Shown here piece after piece: positions 1-8,300 of a stretch of DNA of 15,863 bases. The stretch is from Thalassiosira profunda (taxonomy: Eukaryota > Bacillariophyta > Thalassiosirophyceae > Thalassiosirales > Thalassiosiraceae), in NCBI GenBank assembly GCA_036939355.1, contig JALLAP010000226.1, forward strand, positions 1 through 15,863, given 5' to 3'. How positions within the stretch are numbered: the stretch's first letter is position 1; each line of letters starts with the position of its first letter. Made by a program: the position numbers and the translations under genes. The notes under the pieces are model-generated. The model worked only from the letters and a program-made list of their open reading frames with translations, was not told the origin of the DNA and ran no database searches.

Positions 1-2028
1 TTGTCCATCAGACATCGATATCAGATCCTCGGCGTGCTGCAATGCCAACCGCTTGGCGTCCTCCGACGCCGAAGGCCTCGGAACGGGTATCTGGATCTTC
101 CGCAGATTCTCCGGCGTCAACGGCACCTTCGCCTTGACCAGCATGTCGATTCTCGCCTGAATCTTCTCGCTCATGTCACTAAAGTCCGAATCATCAAACA
201 CCCGCTCCTCATCGTCCTCTGTCTCCGCTTCTGGGTTGGGCAGCCGCGAAAGCAGGAGCAACGTGACGCTCCCGCCCCCATTCTTCGCGTTAAACCGCGC
301 CGCCCGCTGGATCAACCCCGAGAAGAAGCCCCTCATCTCAGACGAGCTCCCGCCCTGCAAGTCCGCCTCGACCACCGCCTCCGCTCCGTACACCCGCACC
401 AACTGCTGCGTGGTGACGTCCCACAGCGCCTTGTGCAAGTTGATGTCGTCGATGACCACCACGGCGTCCCCTCCGGTGGACAGGGCGTGGTGCTCCCCAA
501 GGGTGCACGCGGCCGCCGCCACAGCCACGGCCTCCGCCGCCTCGAGCGCCTTCTCGGTGGATATACCGTCGACCGCATCCTGGGCCTCCAAATCCTTATC
601 TCGCGAGGAGACCACTGTCACGACGTCGTCCTGAATTCCGGCCTCCTCAATTCCCTGCAACACCCGCGAGCGCACCGCCCCATCAGGAGACGTCAATCCG
701 TAAAAGCACCTCACGTTGTCGCCCCTCCCCCGATGGCCCTCCACCACGTTCCTCAACAAATTGATCATCCATCCCCGCAAATTCACGCCTCCCTTCTCCC
801 GTTCTTCCGCCAGCGTTTCCTCCTTCCCGATCACCAGCATGTTCTGCCCCTTCCCGATGGGAGTGAGCGCGTCCACGGCCGCGATGCCCGTGACCAGCGG
901 CGAGTCGATCAGTCCGATGTCGGAGATCTTGGGGATGGGGACGAAGATGGGACGCTCGTTCTTCGAAGCATGTCCGTCGGTCAACTCCTCTGTGTCGATG
1001 GAGAGGTGGATTCCGTCCGCGCTCCCAATGCCGTTTCCAGTGGAGAGGTCGAACTCTGTCGAAGCTTTGGGGAGGGATCGTCCCACCGATCCATCGTGCA
1101 ATACGGCCACGTGCCTCCCGATATAATCGACCGTCGACCCCGGCGGGATGGAGGTCGGGTCGAAGCTGGCCAATTTGGTAGAGATGGAGCAATCCTTCTC
1201 CTCCGAGCCACCACTTTGACCTTCCGTCAAGACAAACGCAATGGGGTGGCGGTGCGCCACGACGACGCCCGTGGATGAGTCGGGGAACGTGACCGTCCGT
1301 CCCGTGAGGTCTCCGTCGGCTTTTTGAGGGTGGGAGACACACACGTGAGCATTCCGAGGCGATTGCAAATGACAAAAGGCGGGATATCCCGGATACCCCT
1401 CAACAAAAGAATTCGCCCGCAGATGAATACAATCCGCACTCCCAAAACACTCACCAATCACGCCCTTCTCGTCCTTCTTCTGCGTTTGAGACGTTGCACT
1501 GCCACCAAACAGCGCGTCCGCCAATTCCACCCGCTCCCCGTCTTCTCCGGCCAGCGGCACGCTTCCACCCGTAACACCCACCCCGTCCGCGGTCAAAGTG
1601 GTGGGGAGTATCAACTCCTCCTCGCACACTTTGACTACCGCAAAGGATCCGTGCGGCGAAGATTGAAGCGCTAGAATCTCTCCTGGGGCGTCTGTGGCGC
1701 CAGAGACAGAATCTTCAGTACTAGCAGTGGCGGCCGGCTCGTCGGGGGCCACGGACGCGTCGAGTTCCGCCAGAGATTCGGCCATGCGGGCCACCGACGC
1801 CCATCGTCGCTGCGCCGGCCCATGATTGTACTCATAGTTGACAGGCGTCCGCGCGGCGGAGGGTGACGCACGAGGGAAGATACCGGGGTGCACCTGCTGA
1901 AAGGCCGCGACGCCGACGTTGGCGGCCAGCAGCGGCGCCAATGGGAGCCTCATTTTATGTTGTGCCGAGAGAGGGCCGAAGAGATTATTAGAGAGGACGG
2001 CAATGGACCGAAGGAGACCTCGGGCCAT
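1..2028 (-). CDS. Divergent F1-ATPase alpha-subunit-like protein, probably mitochondrial (partial, 3' end outside window)
   Basis: The frame is open from the ATG at 2028 to the window edge (676 codons; 631 if the candidate intron 1320-1454 is removed). The start has an AACAATGG-type context. The first ~85 residues are rich in Ala, Arg, Leu and Ser with almost no acidic residues before residue 68, and contain QRRWASVARM, which looks like a mitochondrial presequence. Downstream are blocks typical of the F1 alpha nucleotide-binding domain: TGIAAVDALTPIGKGQNMLVIG (about 835-900), a Walker B-like VVVIDD, CTLGEH, IQRAARFNAKNGGGS and, at the window edge, LISMSDGQ, matching the alpha-subunit ISITDGQ. 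The Walker A loop (GDRQTGKT in true alpha) is replaced by GKEETLAEE (about 802-831), so normal phosphate binding is unlikely. This suggests a paralogue with a structural or regulatory role rather than a working ATP synthase alpha. The beta-barrel and leader are longer than usual. Family assignment is fairly sure; function is inferred. Confidence 0.72.
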   Translation of the reverse strand, partial: MARGLLRSIAVLSNNLFGPLSAQHKMRLPLAPLLAANVGVAAFQQVHPGIFPRASPSAARTPVNYEYNHGPAQRRWASVARMAESLAELDASVAPDEPAATASTEDSVSGATDAPGEILALQSSPHGSFAVVKVCEEELILPTTLTADGVGVTGGSVPLAGEDGERVELADALFGGSATSQTQKKDEKGVIGECFGSADCIHLRANSFVEGYPGYPAFCHLQSPRNAHVCVSHPQKADGDLTGRTVTFPDSSTGVVVAHRHPIAFVLTEGQSGGSEEKDCSISTKLASFDPTSIPPGSTVDYIGRHVAVLHDGSVGRSLPKASTEFDLSTGNGIGSADGIHLSIDTEELTDGHASKNERPIFVPIPKISDIGLIDSPLVTGIAAVDALTPIGKGQNMLVIGKEETLAEEREKGGVNLRGWMINLLRNVVEGHRGRGDNVRCFYGLTSPDGAVRSRVLQGIEEAGIQDDVVTVVSSRDKDLEAQDAVDGISTEKALEAAEAVAVAAAACTLGEHHALSTGGDAVVVIDDINLHKALWDVTTQQLVRVYGAEAVVEADLQGGSSSEMRGFFSGLIQRAARFNAKNGGGSVTLLLLSRLPNPEAETEDDEERVFDDSDFSDMSEKIQARIDMLVKAKVPLTPENLRKIQIPVPRPSASEDAKRLALQHAEDLISMSDGQ
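1320..1454 (-). other. Candidate in-frame intron (135 nt) in the F1-alpha-like gene
   Basis: On the minus strand the segment begins GTGAGTG and ends CTCAAAAAG. Its length is a multiple of three and it contains no in-frame stop, so the reading frame is open whether or not it is removed. The encoded 45 residues are Cys/His-rich and unlike the flanking beta-barrel sequence, which favours an intron. The acceptor has only a modest pyrimidine tract (GTCTCCCACCCTC). The exon junction would be GTG ATT G / CC GAC. Confidence 0.5.
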
Positions 2029-2263
2029 TGTTTGTTGCAGAAGAAGTGTTAGTTGTGGTCTCGCTTGGCGGCGTTGGATTTGTGTTCCTCCTGTAAGTCG
2101 CAGTCGTGCGCGATCCGCTACTGATGGGGAATTAGTAGATAGTGTGGCGACGGTCAGACGTCAGCCAGTCAAACTCCGCTGAGATTCGTGAGCGCTGAGC
2201 AAGCTGGCGGCGGCCCGGTGCGGGGCGCGGCAGAAGCACCCCACAACTAACAACCTCGCAGCC
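2029..2263. promoter_or_regulatory. Divergent intergenic spacer, presumed bidirectional promoter
   Basis: These 235 bp separate the start codons of the minus-strand F1-alpha-like gene and the plus-strand NOC2 gene. Both promoters and both 5' leaders must lie here unless there are upstream non-coding exons. I see no convincing TATA box. The promoter role is inferred from gene orientation alone. Confidence 0.5.
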
Positions 2264-5200
2264 ATGGCCAAGACGTCGAAGCGCTCCAAGAAGTTCATCG
2301 CCAAGTCCGGCGGGGCCGCCGCGGCCCTCAAGAAGGGCGCCACTCTGGCGCGGAAGGGGAAGGTCAAGCGCGGCGCGGGCAAAAAGCACGACGGCTCTGA
2401 TGATGGGCCCGGCGGCAGGGGAGGAGGTGAGTGTCGACGCGCGATGTGCGCCGTGTCAAACAGTACTGTGCTGTTGGTCTGTGATTGGTGCGATGATTCA
2501 ATGCGGTGGGCGGTGGTTTGATTGAGTCGTTGCTGCGCTAATTTGATCGGTGGGCACATATCTAGATATGTGCACAAGATGCGAGCAAGCGAACATCTGT
2601 AGAACTTTCACTTCGTCGCGCCGACGGTTGAGGACCAAGCTAGGCGAACCAAAGCACCTGCTGTTGATTGAGAAACACCTCGATGGGTGTGCCGCAGGGC
2701 CGCGGACTCGCACACAATATTTGACGTTATGCACGAGATGTGTCTGCTTTTTTTGCAATGCCTCATCTACACCCTGTCGTCGCTGCTCATAATGCATCAT
2801 CTTACGCAACAACCAGGTGGTGGTGGCAAGGGTGGGTTGGACGATAGAGAGGAGGAGGAGCGGGCGGCCAACGATTTCGCAAATGCCGACAATCTCGGGA
2901 ATCTGGACGTCGAATCGTTCTTCGCGAAGGCAGCGGGTCTCGCCGCCGGGGACGCCTCCGATGACGACTCAGCTGCCGCGGCCGGCGGACAGGACGACGA
3001 TGCCTCCGATGCCTCTGACGACGACGGCGACTCGTACGCCTCCCTCGGCTCCGAAGAGGAAGACGTCGAGGCCTCCGAGGCCCGGATGAAGGCGCAGCTC
3101 GAGAAGCTCTCGCAGAAAGATCCCGAATTCCACAAGTACCTCCAGGAAAATGAGAGCGCGCTGCTGGAGTTCGGCGAGGATGAAATGAGCGAGGATGAAG
3201 AGGATTATGAGCAGGATGAAGATGCCATGGAGGCTGTAGCGGACCAACTGCTCGCCGACGAAGAGGAGGGCGAGGGAGAGTACGCCATGCAATCCCAGTT
3301 CCAGAAGCAGCAAAAGGAGGCCGAGGACAAGTTCCTCCTCACCCCCCGGCGATTGCAGCAGCTCGAGCAGGGGGCGTTCGCCTCCCACTCTATCAAGGGG
3401 CTGAAGCGCTTGGTCGCGGCGTACAAGACCGCGTGCCACTTGAGCGACGCTAGCCCGCAACAGGACGATGACGCGGAGGAGGAAAAGAAAAAGAAGGAGT
3501 TTCGGATCACGAGCCCCGTGGTGTTCGATCGACTGATGGCCGTGTGTCTGGCGCGGTGCCACGAAGAGTTTTATTACCACTTGCTGGAGGCGAAGAAGGA
3601 GGGCGGAGAGGATGACGTTTCGAGCAGTGGCAGCAGTGATGGTAGCGATGATGAGGAAGACAAGAAACCAAAGGCAAAGAAGGACGAGCCGCCAACGGCA
3701 CTGGACGAGAACAAGCCCCTCCACCCCAAAACCCTCGCCCAATCCCCGCACTTCCCCTCCCTCCGCCCCATAATCGAGTCGTTTCTCCGCGCGACCCTCC
3801 ACCTCCTCACCGAGGCCGGAAAAGAGGCCAAGCTGCTCCAGTTCGTGCTGTCGGCGTTGAGCAAGTACATTCCCTACCTGACGGCGGCGCCCAAATTGGC
3901 GACGCCGCTGCTCAAGGCGTGCGTCAAATTGTGGAGCGCCCCGCTGGACAGCTCGGAGGAGTACAATGCGGTGCGACTCCGGGCGTTTCTGCGGATTCGG
4001 CAGTTGGCGATTACCCAGCCCTATCCGTTCATCGAGGAGGCGCTCAAGCTGACCTACCTGGCGTACGCCCGCCGGGCCAAATTCGGGACCGCCGCGACCG
4101 TCGGGACTACCTTACCCACATTGACCTTCATGGGGAATTGCGTCGTGGAATTGTACGCCCTCGACTACGCGAGCGCGTACCAGCACGCGTTCGTGTATGT
4201 GCGCCAATTGGCGCTGCACTTGCGAACGGCGATGCAGAAGCGGACGCCCGAGGCGATGGGGGCTGTTTGTTGCTGGCAGTACGTCCACTGCTTGAAGCTG
4301 TGGGTGGCCGTGCTGAGCGCCGCGTGCGGCAACAAGGCCGGAGAGGCGGGGGATGCGTCCACGGCCAAGCTGGGCGGCGGGGCAGGGAAGGACGAGGAGG
4401 CCAACCTCCTGCGGTCGCTGGTGTATCCCCTCACGGAAATCATCCTGGGGACCACCCGCCTGGTGCCCGTGGCGCGCTTCGTGCCCCTCCGCCTCCACTG
4501 CGTCCGATTGCTGCAGCAGCTCACGGCGTCGACGGAGACGTTCATTCCCACCACCTCCCTGTTGTTGGGGGTGCTGGACCTGAAGGAGGTGGGGATGAAG
4601 CCCCTCCGCGACGGCGGGGGCAAGGGCAAAAAGGGCAAGAAGAACAATTCGGCGACCGTGCGGGGATTGCGCCTCCCGCTCATCTTGAAATTGCCTAAGG
4701 AGGGGACGCTCCGGACGGCAGAGCAGCTGGATGGGGTGCTCAAGGAGACGTTTGTGCTGCTCAATCGGGAGATTGACCTGTACCGCTATTCTCCGGGATG
4801 CCCCGAGTTCACGTACGCCATCGTGGCGAGGCTGCGGAAGTTCAACAAGGAGATGGCGAACGGGCGGTGGCGGGCGTACTCGAAGGGCACCATCGAATTG
4901 TGCGAGAAGTACGCGGCGTTTGCCGTCCAGGGGCGATCGACGCTGGTCGATGCGCCCAAGGACGTGCGGAGGCTCGAGGCGCTCAAGCCGTCGAACGCGC
5001 TGTCGATGGGGGAGCGGTACGACGCCGCGGTGGCGAAGGAGAAGCGGCTCGAGGCAGCGGCGCAGCCGGCCATGCGGAAGAAGACCGATACAGACGACGG
5101 AGGGAAGGAGGCCAAGGGCAAGCGAAAGGTGGCAATGGAGGAGGTCGGAAACGACAGCGACGTGGATTCTGAGGAGGAAGCCGCCGCAGCAAAGAAGCGG

Positions 5201-5317
5201 AAGAAGCAGCCCAGGAAGAAAAAGAAGGCGGTCGTCAACGAGGCCGATTTGAACAACGTGCAGGCGCTGGAGGAGGAGGACGAGGTTTGCCCTTGGTCCG
5301 AGTCCGACAGCGAGTGA
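2264..5317 (+). CDS. NOC2: Nucleolar complex protein 2 homologue (NOC2), two exons
   Basis: Coding exons are 2264-2426 and 2817-5317, giving 887 aa; the G/GT junction keeps frame. NOC2 proteins act in the nucleolus and nucleoplasm with NOC1 or NOC3 in maturation and export of pre-60S ribosomal particles. Visible features, in order: a basic start (MAKTSKRSKKFIAKSGG); acidic stretches at about 100-145; the family motif KDPEFHKYLQENESALLEF near residues 155-173; a second acidic stretch; then the alpha-helical NOC2 domain from about 390 to 730, including YIPYLTAAPKLATPLLKACV, ITQPYPFIEEALKLTYLAYARR and LVYPLTEIILGTTRLVPVARF; and a C-terminal Lys/Arg cluster (KKRKKQPRKKKK) that suits a nucleolar signal. 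It ends WSESDSE. The ATG lies in a strong context (CAGCCATGGCC). The stop is 75 bp from that of the converging neighbour. The length is slightly above typical NOC2 because of acidic and Gly-rich inserts. Confidence 0.93.
2427..2816 (+). other. NOC2 intron (390 nt)
   Basis: The donor is GTGAGT after exon codon ...GGA GGA G, and the acceptor is ACAACCAG. Splicing joins two open frames in phase 1 and restores the Gly-rich linker. It is about five times longer than the 65-82 nt introns of the neighbouring gene and less GC-rich. It contains the 20-nt palindrome at 2554-2573. Confidence 0.85.
2554..2573. repeat. Perfect 20-nt palindrome inside the NOC2 intron
   Basis: The arms GCACATATCT and AGATATGTGC are exact reverse complements with no spacer. 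The palindrome could form a cruciform or hairpin, or be a binding site for a dimeric protein. Its function is unknown. Confidence 0.8.
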
Positions 5318-5392
5318 GGCTGTGTCGAGAGAGGAGGAGGAGGACGTAGAGTAGATGCAGTGTGATGTGGGGCTACTAATAGCGCTGTTTCG

Positions 5393-8300
5393 TTAACCTC
5401 CACTCGTGTCCTCTCGGCTCACCACGCGGCAAATGATGTCCTCCACTGTCTCCCGATGCGATCGCCTCTCCTTCGCCGTTCGGTTTTTGTCGTATTTGTG
5501 GTGCTGAAGAGCCTTCATGAGAATGATCATAATGGCAGCCGCTTCGGTCTTTGCTCGCGTCTTTGCGTCCTCCGCCATAGCTCCTTTCTTCACCGTGAAT
5601 GCAAAGCAAGCGTTGTTGTGCGGCCAGAAGAAGCTGTCGGGCGAATATAACTTGAGCTTCAACTCATCCTCCTTCGCATCGTAGTCCTTCCGACTGATGA
5701 CAGAGAGCGATCCCACGGGTGTCTCCTTGGAAATCTTGGGGACTGCTCTTCGGAGCAGTTTCTTTGCAAGTCGATCCTTCTTCGCCTCGTTGCTCTTGCG
5801 CTCGACTCTCTCCACTAACCAGGGCTGTATCATCTTCACGAGCTTGTTTCCGAGCTCCGCGTCCTTCCCCGCCCACGTAAGTCCCAGCTTCTTTGATACA
5901 ACAGAAGATTGCAGTCTATCCAAGGGTATGCCGCGAGATACTGCAAGCTGCTTCATTTCATTTCGCGTCTCCTCTGTCTTTCCAACACCGTCAAAATCGA
6001 CGTGAGGTACTAGGCTGTTGAGTTTTGTGAGGTGCTCCATGGCATTGTGAGTGCTCGCCATACTCGCCCTCGCCTCATCCATGCTCACGTTCGAATCGGC
6101 AGCAAACTCTTCGATCTGTGCATCGACTTCCGCAGTCTGGCCGTATCCATTGGCATCCACCAGAGTGGCGAGCGTCAGTCGTCGGCCGTTGCGCTCATGA
6201 GCATTGCGAGTGCTCGCAAAACTCGCCCTCGCATGATCCATGCCCATGTTCGAATCGCGAGCGAACTCTTTGAGGCTCGCCTCGACTTTGGCAGACTTGC
6301 CGAATCCATTGGCGTCCACTTGAGTAGCGAGAGTCTGTCGTCGGCCATTGCGCTCCTGAGCATCAGCGAAGTTGGGCAGCTTCTGCAGGAGAACACGCTC
6401 CCCAAGGATTTTCAACTGGCACTGGAACACATCGTTATCGGCCATCGCCTCCATAATATTGGCCCAAGCGCCGCGCTCGTTCACAACTTTGGCGATATGG
6501 TTCAATGCCCCCAAGTGCCATGCCTTGCAATCTCCCCCGAAGTTTCCCATCAGGTCGCACATCGCATCTGCTGGAAGACCCAAGATGGGACCGTAAATCC
6601 TCATGTACATGACATTGAGCTTGCGCTGCACATCACCTGAAAGCGTCTTCTGCCAGCCCAACATCATCGCCTCCGAATGCAAGCCAAGGAACTGCTGGAT
6701 AGTATGGGTCAGCCTCGAACCATCGAACCTGCCCAGGCCGGTCTCGCCTGCATAGGCTTCTGCGACAGGAGACGAGGCAATGTTCATGGCCAGTCGACGA
6801 CGTCCGGCGTGGACGACATGGTGGAGCAAGACGTGGCCCAGCACGCCATACACGCAAATCATATCCTGCTCCGCCCTGCCTTCGAGGCCCAGATGAGTCG
6901 CAAACGTGGAGAGCTGGTCGTTCAATTCCTTCAGCGTGCCCTTCTCAATCGCAAACGACGCGAAATCGATGACGGCGATCTCGTCTGTCCACGTCTCCTC
7001 GGTCCTCGCCCCCTTGACAAGATGCCAAATGCGCCGCGGCAACGACTGCTGGAGGAGCCGGACGCAGCACTGCAACCGGTGCATCAGATCGAGCTGGTCG
7101 TCGTCGAGGTCACTGTGCTCGACCCCCGTGGGCGCGTAGTGCATCAGTATCAGCAGGAGCGTTTTTAGCGAGTATGGATTGCCCAGATTGATGAGATGGC
7201 GCAAATGAGGAGGCAGCAGGCGTCTCAGAATCTCTCCAAGCTGACGACGCTCCTCGTTGAGCACTACCACGAGCTCCTCTGCATTGAACGCGCTCGGGTC
7301 TTCGATTGCTTTTGCGAGGCGCTTCGCCCGTATGCGGATACGCCTGGTCAGAAACCGTCGAAATTCGCTCTTTTCAGAAGAAGCATCGTTTGAGTAAATG
7401 TTGTTGAAGACCCGTCGACGGCTCGCGTTCTTTAGACCGATAGTGTCGAGACATTGGGCAGCGATCGTGTCGAAGTCGGTTTCGTCAACAACCCGTGTCT
7501 TTCTTGGGACTGATGGAATCTCCACCTCCACCAAGTGTCCAGAACAAACGCGCTGAACGTCCTCTTCGGTGGGCTCAAAACCTAGATCGCCGTCGCCGCC
7601 GTTTTCCGCTTTGGCAGCGGCGAGGTCTGGGGCAGCGAGGGCTGTTGCAAAAGGTTGAACAAAACCAATGAGAAGAAGCTTCACTTGACAGAGCAAAGAT
7701 GAGGAAAGGAATTACTCACCACGAGACTCATCGCCAGAGATATCGCTCTTCGCACCAACTTGCCTCTTCATCGCAGGCGTTTCAAGCGGGCTCGCACCCT
7801 TGCTCATGTCAGCGAGTGCTCGCTTCTCCCTCGGTTGCACATTTTGGTCGACGTCTCGAAGGACGCGTGAAGCAATGCCCTCATTGCTATCACTATCTTC
7901 ATCTCCAAACAGATCGTCGTCATCCGACCAATCCATAGCCCCGCCTGCCATCACGGCGACGTTGCCGGCCGAGCCGCAACTGGCCGAGCTGCAGTGGGCC
8001 TCGCCGGTGCAGTTGTTGGCGTACGTGGCGACGCTGGCCGCGCCCCAGTGCTTGCCACGGGAGGCCTTGGCAGCGACCAGAGAAGCAACGAGAGACTCCG
8101 TGTCCAACGGATCGGGCAGCGACCCGTCCTCCGATTCGCATTCGGAAATGTCCATGTCCGACCAATATCCTCCCGTTCGAGAGGGAAGAATTTGCCGCTC
8201 GAATGACCCAAGACAATCCTTGATGGATCGAATCACGGCCGGAACGTCGAACGACAGCTCTGCAGCATTCAGCTGAAAGGGCAATTGTATGAGAGAATAA

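Noticed and set aside
1..1278. Long plus-strand open frame (425 codons)
   Set aside because: It is antisense to the F1-alpha-like coding sequence, is Arg/His/Pro-rich without domains, and starts at the window edge on TTG. It is a GC-rich shadow frame.
2480..2600. Box C/D snoRNA in the NOC2 intron
   Set aside because: Only a mismatched C box was found, with no CTGA D box at a suitable distance.
2687..2816. Upstream ATG of the long NOC2 frame at 2687
   Set aside because: This stretch is intron sequence. The exon at 2264-2426 joins in phase and supplies the basic N-terminus expected for a nucleolar protein.
7642..7696. ATG at 7696 as start of a separate C-terminal gene
   Set aside because: It falls inside a well-formed 78-nt intron with GTGAGT and CAACAG ends that joins both frames in phase. 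A separate gene is not excluded without transcripts.
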